DNA of 64,000 nt from Cerrena zonata (taxonomy: Eukaryota; Basidiomycota; Agaricomycetes; Polyporales; Cerrenaceae): assembly GCA_038087015.1 (NCBI GenBank), contig JASBNA010000089.1, forward strand, positions 62,001-126,000, read 5' to 3'. Under the pieces are notes generated by a model. The model saw nothing but the letters and a program-made list of their open reading frames with translations, was not told the origin of the DNA and searched no databases. Position numbers and translations under genes: made by a program. Below, in pieces: positions 51,047 through 60,685 of the stretch. Each line of letters opens with the position of its first letter. Position 1 is the first letter of the stretch.

Positions 51047-52255
51047 ATGATGAACATTGTGAGGCGATGGTCGTTCAGAAGACCCGGGATCCATTTAATG
51101 AGGCGATACGTATCCAGTGGGCAAGAAGAACTATATCGGCCAATCCATCCATTACTACTCAAACGAGCAGAATTAATGGAAAAAGAGTATGAGGAATTAT
51201 CGCAAGAAATGAATGAAAAATCGGGTAGTTTTAGTCAAGAAAGTAACGTTAGACTCTCCAATCTTTCAGTGATCCTTGAGAATTACGAGCAGTATAAGCA
51301 CGACATCAAGAATCTTGAAGGATTAAAGGAGATGATTGAAGATCCAGAAGGAGATTCCGAATTAGCAGAAGAATCAATGAAGGAATTACAAGCAATGTTA
51401 CCCAATTTTAATGAATCTATTAATGTATTGCAAACCCGGTTATTGCCCAGCTTGCCTCATAGCGATAAACCAGCTTTAATAGAATTAAGACCAGGGGTAG
51501 GGGGACATGAGGCAGGGATTTTCACCAGTGATTTAAAATCAATGTATACTAATTTTGCTCAATATAACAAATGGAAATGGCAAATAATCAGTGAGAACTT
51601 CGCCAATAATGGATATTGCAATGAGTGTATTATAAGTATCGATTCACCGGAGGCATATAATATATTACGTCATGAAAGTGGAGTTCATCGAGTACAAAGA
51701 ATTCCTCTTACCGAGTCCAAAGGAAGAATACATACCAGTACGGCTGCAGTGGTGGTCTTACCAAAGATATCTACCGGGACCGAGGCATCATTGAAAGAAG
51801 ACGAAAGGCAGTTTGCCCCGGGAGAAGTTAGAGTTGATACCATGAGAGCAGGAGGTAAGGGAGGACAACATGTCAATACCACCGATTCTGCCGTTAGGTT
51901 GGTTCACATACCTACTGGAACCACCGTGCAACAACAAGATGAACGATCACAACCCCGAAACAAAGCCAAAGCTTTTCTGATCTTAAGATCAAGATTAGCA
52001 GCTTTAGAAAGAGAAAAAGAAATCCTGGAACAAAGAAAATTAAGAACTGATCAAGTCACCACTACAGATAGATCAGACAAAATCAGAACCTACAACTACC
52101 CCCAGAATCGTATCACCGACCATAGGTGTGGGTATTCCATGCACGATATCGAAGGCTGTATGCTGGGAGTAAGATTAATGGATATTATTGCAAAAGTTGA
52201 ACAGCACGAATTTGAAGAGAGACTTCAGCTCTTAATTGCCAGTGCCTCCAACTAG
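51047..52255 (+). CDS. MRF1: Mrf1: mitochondrial translation release factor 1
   Basis: 402 residues from the ATG at 51047. An Arg-rich presequence (MMNIVRRWSFRRPGIHLMRR), the family core IELRPGVGGHEAGIFTSD and the peptidyl-tRNA hydrolysis motif GGQ in MRAGGKGGQHVNTTDSA are visible. The C-terminal DHRCGYSMHDIEGCM contains an in-frame CTG at the position that is Glu or Ser in other RF1 proteins (xEG/xSG), weak support for CUG read as Ser. It is divergent from TMA17 with 114 bp between ATGs. Confidence 0.93.
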   Translation: MMNIVRRWSFRRPGIHLMRRYVSSGQEELYRPIHPLLLKRAELMEKEYEELSQEMNEKSGSFSQESNVRLSNLSVILENYEQYKHDIKNLEGLKEMIEDPEGDSELAEESMKELQAMLPNFNESINVLQTRLLPSLPHSDKPALIELRPGVGGHEAGIFTSDLKSMYTNFAQYNKWKWQIISENFANNGYCNECIISIDSPEAYNILRHESGVHRVQRIPLTESKGRIHTSTAAVVVLPKISTGTEASLKEDERQFAPGEVRVDTMRAGGKGGQHVNTTDSAVRLVHIPTGTTVQQQDERSQPRNKAKAFLILRSRLAALEREKEILEQRKLRTDQVTTTDRSDKIRTYNYPQNRITDHRCGYSMHDIEGCMLGVRLMDIIAKVEQHEFEERLQLLIASASN

Positions 52256-53882
52256 CTTGTATATAGTTTGTATATAGTATAACATGCTGGATAGATTAGT
52301 AGCTTGTAGAAGAGTGACTGAATTGATGCAAAAAACCACTATCCGAGGGCAGCCTGTCCACCCCCGGAAATCCTGGGCCCAGCTGGGCCCACATGGCGAG
52401 CGCCGCCCAAAGTGTGGGGACAATTAGAGAAACGTAGGCCCGTTTGTTTATTTACGGGCCCGTAAAGAGACTTTGTAGGCCCGTTGCACCGGTGCTGTAA
52501 ACCCTGATGTATTGATGTATTGATTATTGATGTATTGATGTATTGACGTCTTATGTATTGATGTATTGACGTCTTATGTATTGATGTATTGACGTCTTAT
52601 GTATTGACGTGTTGATGTGTTGATGTCTTATGTATTGACGTCTTATGTCTTATATCTTGTGTCTTGATGTCTTATGCCTTGCTTGTTCTTCGTTGTGATG
52701 GCCACTTCCGAGGGCACCAGGGGTGCATTCCGAGGGAATATCAACACATTTTTGGAATTGCCGCTGGTACTCCTTCTGCTCCTTCTTCTCCTTCTTCTTC
52801 TTCTTCTTTCGTTTGGCTCTGTGTTCCCTTCGGTTATTATTGTGCTGCTTCAATCGCTGCCTGCTCCAAGCGCATTCCACACTTCGGTGACCAGCAATTT
52901 TGTTCTTCTGGATACGGACCCCGGTAACTAGTTGATTCGATCTATCACCATCGCACCACCACCTTCGCTTTGAAACGCAATTGCTTTCGTTTCCCTCCAT
53001 TCGCTTTTCCCCCAGGCTTCCCAGGCCCATTCCCACCACTGCTCTCGTTACTCGCCATTCTACTCTACAGCTTGATCCCGACAAAGATCAATATAGACAA
53101 CCCTGGTGACAAGCTGATTGATAGTTAAGCTATTCTAGGCGCGCCCGCATTATATTTTGAGCAAGGGGCTTTTTTTCTGGCTTTTTTGTTATTTTGGTTG
53201 TCGCTTTGTTTTTAGTGGGATTTTCAACTTTCCAAATTCTTCCTGCTCAGTTCCTAAAATAGGCAAAACTAACTTTAAAGATTTTGAACTATTAATTTTT
53301 GTTTCGGTTTGAACAAAAATAACTTTCCTTTCCCATTTCATGGTGGCCATAAGATAGCTTTAGACCTGGCTCCTGATTTTACTGAAAACGTACAAGGGCT
53401 ATTTATTAGTTCACGACATATAATAAAGAAGAAAAGATTTCCTTTGTCTATATTTGTGCTTTCTTTCCTTTTCTTTTTTGTTTTTTACTCTAGAATTTAA
53501 TTTTTCTTCTGTCTTTAATTTTTTTTTTTTTTTTTTTTTGGTTTTTGGTGGAAATTTTTTTCCTCTACGTTTTAACTTACGTCTACTACTTTAGGATTTG
53601 GGAAGTTGTTAGTTTTTTACCAAACAAGTATCCGTTTTCAAGATTCTAATAAGTTCATTTGATCGATCCCCATCCCTTTAGGTGTGGTCTATGCTTTTGT
53701 TCAATTTTTCAAAATCTAATCTAGCGTTTGTTTCGCCGCCATCTTATATTTTGTTGTTCCCCTTAGAGTGAGACCCTGACATATACCCATTCAATCGAAC
53801 TCCTCTTGTCTTAGTCAAGATATAGTCAAAATAGTGAAAGCAAACTGAAAGAATCAAAAGAGAGTCGAAAAAAAAGAAGAAG
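52256..53882. other. 1.6 kb intergenic with minisatellite and T-rich leader
   Basis: It begins with a GC-rich patch (52340-52500, several GGGCCC-type runs), then the TGACGTC minisatellite, then a GC-richer segment (52690-53100) where frames are open on both strands but without family features. An AscI-like GGCGCGCC match (minus reading) lies near 53139. A long T-rich stretch with T21 (53519-53539) leads to the p24 ATG. No gene is supported. Confidence 0.6.
52504..52690. repeat. minisatellite, 15-31 bp units with TGACGTC
   Basis: Tandem variants of TGATGTATTGACGTCTTATG. TGACGTC starts at 52544, 52567, 52590 and 52636, with TGACGTG at 52605; the first three are exactly 23 bp apart. Flanks decay into TGATGTATTG and TCTTATGTCT variants. 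Confidence 0.92.
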
Positions 53883-54806
53883 ATGCTACGTCTGATGCTA
53901 TATCTATTTCTATGTCTTTGCCATATGACTTTGATTCAAGGTTTGGGATTGAGTATACCCCCAGTTCAAAAAAGTGATGTCAAACATTACTCAAGTCTTG
54001 ATCATCTATATAATTGTATTTCCTATCCAACAGTGAAGGATGATATTATTTTAGTAACTGTGGACGCGGGTGATAAATTACCATCTCAAACTTTAAATTT
54101 ACACATTTTTGATTCAGATGCAAATGATTTACGTATCAAAAAGGGTTTATCTCAGTCTTTTGAATTACTTTTCACAAATTTGAATAGTCCAAATCAATTT
54201 GATGTTAATAATAACTTGGTTAAAAAATCAAAAATCTTAAATAAATTGAATCTTGGTCTAAATACTCATAAATCAAATCAAGCTAATAATCAAAGAACTC
54301 AAGAGGTTTTGAATAGTCATAAAGGTAAATCATTAATTTACATTTGTTTTGATAATTTATATAATGATAAATCTTGGTCTTTTAAACCTCAATTCCATGA
54401 TGTTCAAGTTTCCGTTGATATTAAAAATATAACCACTATCAAACAAACAAATTATAAAAACTATGCAAAATACTTTCAAATGCACCAAAAATCAAAACTG
54501 AAAGAAGATAATTCACCTACAAGAGATGAAATTATAAATCATCTTCAAAATTTTAATGAAGATGATTTCGATAATAAAATTCAATTCATAGAATCTGAAT
54601 TAAACATCATCATTGAAAATTTGAAGAATTCAGAAATTATGCTTTCAAATTTAATGGAACAAGAATTTAAATTACGTGATATTAACGAATCCATTTATTC
54701 TCGTTATACAATTCTGTCTGCAGTTTTGGTTTCAGCAATTTGTTTATTTGGTCTATTCCAAATTGTTTATTTCAAATGTTACTTGAAAAAAACAAAAGTT
54801 CTTTGA
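53883..54806 (+). CDS. p24 family protein (second copy), Erp3/4-like
   Basis: 307 residues, longer than typical p24s. A signal peptide (MLRLMLYLFLCLCHMTLIQG), a GOLD-type beta domain with the two Cys (YNCISYP and IYICFDN) and an Asn/Lys-rich insertion between them precede a coiled coil (LNIIIENLKNSEIMLSNLME). The juxtamembrane motif LRDINESIYSRYTILSAVL, one transmembrane helix and a short basic cytosolic tail ending KKTKVL follow. The organisation defines it as p24; the subfamily is a guess. Its low-complexity insertion and very long upstream region set it apart from the copy at 4 kb. Confidence 0.8.
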   Translation: MLRLMLYLFLCLCHMTLIQGLGLSIPPVQKSDVKHYSSLDHLYNCISYPTVKDDIILVTVDAGDKLPSQTLNLHIFDSDANDLRIKKGLSQSFELLFTNLNSPNQFDVNNNLVKKSKILNKLNLGLNTHKSNQANNQRTQEVLNSHKGKSLIYICFDNLYNDKSWSFKPQFHDVQVSVDIKNITTIKQTNYKNYAKYFQMHQKSKLKEDNSPTRDEIINHLQNFNEDDFDNKIQFIESELNIIIENLKNSEIMLSNLMEQEFKLRDINESIYSRYTILSAVLVSAICLFGLFQIVYFKCYLKKTKVL

Positions 54807-55078
54807 TATTTCATTAATTGTTGTTATTATTATTATTATTATTATTAGCATAACTTATCTTCTATCAACTATTTATTTCTCCATTTTTTCTTTTCAATAA
54901 TAGTTTCTTTCTTGGGTTGATATCAAATAAAGAGATATAAAAGAATAATATTTATTTAGAAATTCATCAAACATTGAAAGTATTACTACTTCCTACATTA
55001 ATATTTCCTACATTAATAATTCATACTATAACTAATGTACATTAATAACTATCATTATAAAAAAAAGCTTCTTGTATT

Positions 55079-56170
55079 CTATACATTTGAGTTGGATGTT
55101 CCTCTCATATTTTCATTACTTATAACATCTTGACAAATACTTTCCATTGCATCTTTATCAATTAAACTTCCAACATTTGAAAATGCTAAACTTGCATCAT
55201 ATCCTAATTTTATTCTTTGTTCAGTTATACCTAATTCTCCATAACTCAATGCTTTCAAAACATTATAATAACGGGCTATATTATTTCTAATGTTATTCCC
55301 AATATCTTTATCATTATTATCACTGTAAATCTCCCATGAACTGGCTTCTTCTAATTTGGTAATAGATATCGATCCTTGACCTGGATTATATCCTTGGGCA
55401 GAATCTAAACCTGCTTGTGCTTTATTGGTAACTCCGCTAGTATTCACTTTATTAGCAGAATTATTTGGAGTCTTATATAACCATATGTAACCATTTATAC
55501 CTAATATGATACTGACATTTCCTGGTAAATCATGAGTATGGTTTTTCAGTTTAATAATAAGACTCAGTGGTACTTTTAAGAAAATACCATTTCTTAATTT
55601 ACCATACTTTAACGAACGAGTATGCAATGAAGCTGCCCCATTACTAAATATCGATTGAACTTCAGCATTTAATAAATCTCCTTCTTTTAAAAAATTTCTC
55701 ATTTGTAATTCATCGCTTTCACTTTTTCTCCTTAATATCCCCCCAGGTAAATTAACCGAACCCAACATTAGAATTGCATCTTGTTTACATCCAATATCAA
55801 CTTTCCATCTCTTTGCTCCAACTTCAGTAATTCTACCAACAACATGATCCCCAGTCTCTGCTTCGTATCTTCCTCGTAATGGAATCACACTCAATAACCT
55901 ATTAACCCTTGATATGTTCCCTGCAACACATGAATATGTCTTATCTTCAAGAAAATATGTACCGTGACCTTTCATCCAAATAGGATCATCAGTAACCAAC
56001 TCCCCTGGTGTCACTATTGACTTATCCGATTTTTCATTGGTCTTACTCTGGGTGGCTCCTTCCTCATTTTGCATTTCTATATCGGAGTCAACGTCAGAGT
56101 CAATGTCTATGGCATTACTGCTGCTAGAAAGAGCAGGCTTGGTGATGCTGATAACCTCTGTCACGTCCAT
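55079..56170 (-). CDS. RRP4: Rrp4: exosome cap subunit (S1/KH)
   Basis: 363 residues. An acidic N-terminal leader is followed by the NTD (PGELVTDDPIWMKGHGTYFL), the S1 fold (GDHVVGRITEVGAKRWKVDI, DAILMLGSVNLPGGILRRKS) and the KH domain containing GNVSIILGINGYIWLYK (GxNG). It sits on the Rrp41-Rrp42 side of the ring, whose Rrp42 is encoded at 36 kb. The frame is clean. Confidence 0.94.
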   Translation of the reverse strand: MDVTEVISITKPALSSSSNAIDIDSDVDSDIEMQNEEGATQSKTNEKSDKSIVTPGELVTDDPIWMKGHGTYFLEDKTYSCVAGNISRVNRLLSVIPLRGRYEAETGDHVVGRITEVGAKRWKVDIGCKQDAILMLGSVNLPGGILRRKSESDELQMRNFLKEGDLLNAEVQSIFSNGAASLHTRSLKYGKLRNGIFLKVPLSLIIKLKNHTHDLPGNVSIILGINGYIWLYKTPNNSANKVNTSGVTNKAQAGLDSAQGYNPGQGSISITKLEEASSWEIYSDNNDKDIGNNIRNNIARYYNVLKALSYGELGITEQRIKLGYDASLAFSNVGSLIDKDAMESICQDVISNENMRGTSNSNV

Positions 56171-56379
56171 GCTTGTCGTATTCGAATCGTTATCGAAGAT
56201 GTTGTAGAGGTTTATGTCTTCTCAGATTTTTTTTCACTTTAAATTTTTAAGCAGTGATGACCTTTGTGCAGGTTTTCGATTTTGACAATTTTTTTTTTTT
56301 TTGTTCATCTTTTCATTACAACTTCGTTCTCTAAAGTCATTTGGTGTTGATTTTCCCGGGGTAAAGACTTGGGAAGTAG

Positions 56380-57870
56380 ATGTTTAATATTGCAAGACCG
56401 TATTTTATTAATAGTCTCCGGTTGAACTTGAAAAAAAACGTGAGTAAAGCATTTTATTCTGGTGTAAATAGAACTGATCGAAAATTAATGATGAGAGAAA
56501 ACGATTTTAGTCCCCCAATTAATCGCTCTATGAGAGAGTTAGACCGTTCTTTTTTCCATAAGAAGGTTAATTTGTTGGTGGCATATTTCCCCAATCCAAA
56601 ATACATCGGAGACTTTGTTCGTAATTGTCAACCTGATATACTAAATATTCCATCGGTGAAGCATATAGTGCCAGTGGAAGACTCTAAAGGCGTTTTATTA
56701 AGGAAGGAACTCAATGATGTCGATACTTACGAAGAAAAAGTATCATCCGTGACCAAAGAAAAGATAAATGAATATAATATCCAGATTAAGCCTTATGTCA
56801 TGACTTTGAATTATGATTTTTGGAAAGCCGATGACATCCTTGGAGCGGTTCTACCAGAAAACCTACTTGACGAAGTACCAACAGGATATGCACAGGCAGG
56901 ACATGTCGCTCATCTTAACTTAAGAGAGGAGTTCAAGCCATACGGCTCATTGATTGGCCAAGTTATTCTCGATAAAAACACCCAGGTTCAAACGGTTGTT
57001 GATAAAGTGGGCAGTATTCATACTAAATTCAGAACTTTTGATATGAAAGTATTAGCCGGTAAGAATGACTTGATGGTTGAGCAAAATGAAAGTGGTTGTA
57101 AATTCAGATTTGACTTTAGTAAAGTTTATTGGAACTCCAGATTGAGTACTGAGCATGACCGTTTAGTCAACCAATTCAAAACCAAAGAGGCAGTGGCCGA
57201 CGTCTTTGCTGGTGTTGGTCCTTTTGCAGTACCAGCAGGTAAGAAGGGTGTCTTGGTGTTGGCTAACGATTTAAATCCAGAATCCTATTCTTCTTTAAAA
57301 GAAAATATAACTTTGAATAAGACTGATGATTGTGTCAAGGCTTTTAACTTCGATGGCCGTGAATTCATCCGTAAATCACCACAGTTATTATTAGACTGGC
57401 ACAACTCTACAAAATCAATCGAAAGAACAAAAGTTGTCAAACGTCGTAAAATCGATCCTGAAACTAATGAAAAAATAAGCGTAAGGGATACCCAACACAC
57501 TCTTATAGACATTCCTCAATTCTTTACTGACTATGTTATGAATTTACCCGACTCGGCTTTAACCTTCCTTGATGAATTTGTTGGCTTATATTCAGAGGTT
57601 GGTGAATCAATCAAGTCAGTTCCTGGTTTCAAATTACCTAAAATCAACGTTCATTGTTTCGAAAAGTTCTCGATAGATGAAAAACCTACACCATCAGAAG
57701 AGGAACTACATAAGAGAGTACATGCTAGAATAGTCAAGTTGATAGATTATGATCTTCCTTTTGATGCTTGCAAATTCCATTTGGTAAGGAGTGTTGCTCC
57801 AACTAAACCTATGTTCTGCGTGACCTTCACTTTACCCGAAGAAGTCGCTTTCAAAGAGAGATCCCACTAA
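56380..57870 (+). CDS. TRM5: Trm5: tRNA m1G37 methyltransferase
   Basis: 496 residues. It methylates N1 of G37 in cytosolic and mitochondrial tRNAs, preventing +1 frameshifting. The short N-terminal stretch before ATG-like MMRENDFSPP is Arg/Lys/Ser-rich and fits the mitochondrial isoform leader; the internal ATGs at 56491/56494 could give the cytosolic form. Motifs: GHVAHLNLREEFKPYGSLIG, VDKVGSIHTKFRTFDMKVLA, the SAM-binding VADVFAGVGPFAVPAGKKG and VLANDLNPESY, and RSVAPTKPMFCVTFTLP at the end. It modifies, among others, tRNA-Phe and tRNA-Leu of the types encoded in this window. Confidence 0.95.
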   Translation: MFNIARPYFINSLRLNLKKNVSKAFYSGVNRTDRKLMMRENDFSPPINRSMRELDRSFFHKKVNLLVAYFPNPKYIGDFVRNCQPDILNIPSVKHIVPVEDSKGVLLRKELNDVDTYEEKVSSVTKEKINEYNIQIKPYVMTLNYDFWKADDILGAVLPENLLDEVPTGYAQAGHVAHLNLREEFKPYGSLIGQVILDKNTQVQTVVDKVGSIHTKFRTFDMKVLAGKNDLMVEQNESGCKFRFDFSKVYWNSRLSTEHDRLVNQFKTKEAVADVFAGVGPFAVPAGKKGVLVLANDLNPESYSSLKENITLNKTDDCVKAFNFDGREFIRKSPQLLLDWHNSTKSIERTKVVKRRKIDPETNEKISVRDTQHTLIDIPQFFTDYVMNLPDSALTFLDEFVGLYSEVGESIKSVPGFKLPKINVHCFEKFSIDEKPTPSEEELHKRVHARIVKLIDYDLPFDACKFHLVRSVAPTKPMFCVTFTLPEEVAFKERSH

Positions 57871-58038
57871 TTGTATATAGCTAATAGATGCCGTTCATTG
57901 CGTATTAATTGATTTGGGAATTTGTGGTTGCAAATCTTTTCTTTTCTTCCTTTTTTTTTTTTGCGGCCATCAAAATTTTGTAGTCAAAATCAAGCCCCTG
58001 AGCTACTCGAATGAATCTTCAAAGACATTTGAAATACT

Positions 58039-60684
58039 ATGCTGTCCCTAATATATGATGAAAGCGGCGACATTGACTATACTGAACTCACCCTGTCATA
58101 TATGTCTTTTTTCTCTCTGGAAAAATTTCAAAACCTTCTCAATACCACTCAAAATGGAGCTGCCCATTCTTCTTCAGGCATAGAATTATCTGTTCTTGTC
58201 AAAAATGTTATCACTTCTTTATGCTTTTGTATTATTCAATTAACTTTTTTTTGTTTTTTCAGGACCATCTTCAAGTTCCTTTATCAGCCTAGGTGCTGTT
58301 GCGTACCGATCAGTCAAAGAATGGAACCACTTCCCAAAGGACTTCTAAGTTGGATTTTGCCAACGTTGAAAAACGAGACCCATTTTTATTTAGCAATGGG
58401 ACTAGACGCATATTTCTTTGTTCGTTTTATCAGTATTTTGCTCCTATTCTTCTCGTCTGTTGGATTTCTCAACATGTTTGTCTTGATTCCCCTTAATTTG
58501 ACTGGTAGGGATTCTCAACATTCGGCAACTGGTCTAGATAGGTTGAGTCTCTCTAATATATCTGTCTCCAAAGTGGGCAGACTTAATGGTCATTTCGTCA
58601 TGAGCTTATTAACTATTGCCTGTTTCCATTGGGTTTTGATTTATGAATTACAAAGTTTTGTCAGGATAAGACAGGCTTATCTTCAATCCAAAAAACACAA
58701 GTCACATCTCATCCATAAAACTCTTCTAATATCGAATTTACCACATTATGGAAAGGATGGAACTCTATTGAAAACAATTCTTCTGGTGATTCCAGGAGGC
58801 GTTCAAAGAATTTGGTATGTTAATGATTTTCAAGGTATCTGTACAGCAACAAAAAAAGCAAAAGAAGCTTTGCAGTATCTTGAGCAAGCAGAAATGAAGT
58901 ACTTATGTGCATATATGAAAAAGTATACCGTGAAGAATAATGACAGGAGGAGCATAGACTACAATGAAAGCAGAAAGACGTTGATTCATAATCCCACTCT
59001 CGCAGATGAGTCCTTATACCCTCTATTTTATCCACCGATATACTTACCAACCTTTAAACTACCTTATTCTAACACACTTCTTGACTTAAGGCTTCCTTCT
59101 TTTCTAAGACTTTTTCTATTTCAAAAGAGGGTCCACATGATAGACTGGTCTTTGCAACAACTCGAAGAGTGTCAAAAGACAATCGACCATTTCAAAATCT
59201 TACAAGCAGAAGATAAGTTGCCAAAATTAGATAAAGTCTTTGTCCAATTTGAATCACAAACAAGTGCTTACATCGCCCATCAATGTTTACTTTCCCAAAT
59301 TCAGGGGAATTTAGATATCACTTTGATTGAGGTTCATCCTCACGACATTCTATGGAATAACCTACTTCATGAAAATTCGACGGTTTCCATTTTTGAAAAA
59401 TATTTAGTGGTCATCTTATCAACTTTAATAATTATCCTTTATGTTGTACCGGTATCTTTTATAGGATTAATTTCTCAACTTCCCCTACTAACTCAATTGA
59501 TTCCATCAATGAGATGGATCTATCGTCTTCCGGAAGAGATTAGAGATTCAATATCGAGTTTTCTTCCTGCAGTTCTTCTCTCCATTCTCACTGATATATT
59601 ATTAATAACTTTCAGATGTCTTACTTACTACAAGCGGAAACTCACTGGGGCACAATTAGAGATTGATTTGCAAAAATGGTATTTTGCCTTCTTATTTGTG
59701 CAACAGTTCTTAGTAGTGACTATTCTGACCAGTATTATAGTCGTATTCAAACAAATTGTGGAACAGCCAACTTCGATACCAATACTTTTGGCTGCAAATC
59801 TTCCCAAAGCTGCGACTTTTTTTTTTCAGTATATCTCTTTGAAAGCATTTGCATTTTGTGGAAATAAGTTTTTAAGACTAGACGAGCTCTTTCTACATTT
59901 CACTTGGTATAAAATCAGAGATATCACTCCCAGACAACGTTTTTATAGACTCATAACATTACCAAGGGTGAATTGGGGCTCAGTGTATCCAGTGTTTTCA
60001 GTCTACGGTTCTATTGGTTTAGCTTATTGTTTGATCTCTCCTTTAATATCAGTATTTATTACATTTATACTTTCGCTAGCATTGCTCTACTATAAGTACA
60101 GCTTGAAATATATCTACAACCATATAAATATTTCAGAAACCTATGGGAGACTTTATCCAATAGCTTTATTTAATCTTTATACTGGAATATATTGCTTAGA
60201 GTTTTGCTTAATTGGGATATTCTTTTCGCTGAAGAATAATCAAGGTGTTTGTCCAATGAAGATTCAAGGGACAATCATGCTGATAGTTTTACTCTTAACT
60301 ATATTCGGTAATATTTCTATCTATCAACGATATGTGAATCATTTTTCATATTTACCTATTCTATCGGATAAAGAACCTTCAGAGTTGGAGCCAGGCTCTA
60401 GGTTCCGGTCGCCGAAAGAAAACGCAGACGAACTCTCATTGAACGACAATAGTTTTTACCTGAATCAAGCTATGTTTTACTCACATCCATCTTTCAAGTA
60501 TGAGAAACCAAAGATATGGTTACCTAAGGATCACTTATCCGAAAGCGACCGAGAAATCAAGAGATTAATCGAGAAAAGCTCAGTGCTTCAAGGAGGTTCA
60601 ACTAAAGGAGCCAAGATCGAGGTACTTGAAAAATTCAAAAAAATTCGTTTAACAGTCACAGAAGCTGCTCCTGATTATAAATAG
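58039..60684 (+). CDS. CSC1/OSCA/TMEM63-family membrane channel
   Basis: 881 residues. N-terminal membrane helices with a Cys cluster (LYQPRCCCVPISQRMEP) and the conserved NETHFYLAMGLDAYFFVRFI precede a cytosolic RRM-like region (HLIHKTLLISNLPHYGKDG, LPKLDKVFVQFESQTSAYIA). The 7TM channel part follows (EIRDSISSFLPAVLLSILTD; ITLPRVNWGSVYPVFSVYGS; LISPLISVFITFILSLALLY). The family conducts osmotically or mechanically gated cation currents; fungal members include Csc1, Rsn1, Phm7 and Spo75. I cannot assign the orthologue. The frame is clean. Confidence 0.87.
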   Translation: MLSLIYDESGDIDYTELTLSYMSFFSLEKFQNLLNTTQNGAAHSSSGIELSVLVKNVITSLCFCIIQLTFFCFFRTIFKFLYQPRCCCVPISQRMEPLPKGLLSWILPTLKNETHFYLAMGLDAYFFVRFISILLLFFSSVGFLNMFVLIPLNLTGRDSQHSATGLDRLSLSNISVSKVGRLNGHFVMSLLTIACFHWVLIYELQSFVRIRQAYLQSKKHKSHLIHKTLLISNLPHYGKDGTLLKTILLVIPGGVQRIWYVNDFQGICTATKKAKEALQYLEQAEMKYLCAYMKKYTVKNNDRRSIDYNESRKTLIHNPTLADESLYPLFYPPIYLPTFKLPYSNTLLDLRLPSFLRLFLFQKRVHMIDWSLQQLEECQKTIDHFKILQAEDKLPKLDKVFVQFESQTSAYIAHQCLLSQIQGNLDITLIEVHPHDILWNNLLHENSTVSIFEKYLVVILSTLIIILYVVPVSFIGLISQLPLLTQLIPSMRWIYRLPEEIRDSISSFLPAVLLSILTDILLITFRCLTYYKRKLTGAQLEIDLQKWYFAFLFVQQFLVVTILTSIIVVFKQIVEQPTSIPILLAANLPKAATFFFQYISLKAFAFCGNKFLRLDELFLHFTWYKIRDITPRQRFYRLITLPRVNWGSVYPVFSVYGSIGLAYCLISPLISVFITFILSLALLYYKYSLKYIYNHINISETYGRLYPIALFNLYTGIYCLEFCLIGIFFSLKNNQGVCPMKIQGTIMLIVLLLTIFGNISIYQRYVNHFSYLPILSDKEPSELEPGSRFRSPKENADELSLNDNSFYLNQAMFYSHPSFKYEKPKIWLPKDHLSESDREIKRLIEKSSVLQGGSTKGAKIEVLEKFKKIRLTVTEAAPDYK

Positions 60685-60685
60685 A

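Noticed and set aside
52650..53084. Protein genes in overlapping frames on both strands
   Set aside because: Several frames are open at once, sequences are low-complexity (poly-Leu or poly-Lys) and none has a domain.
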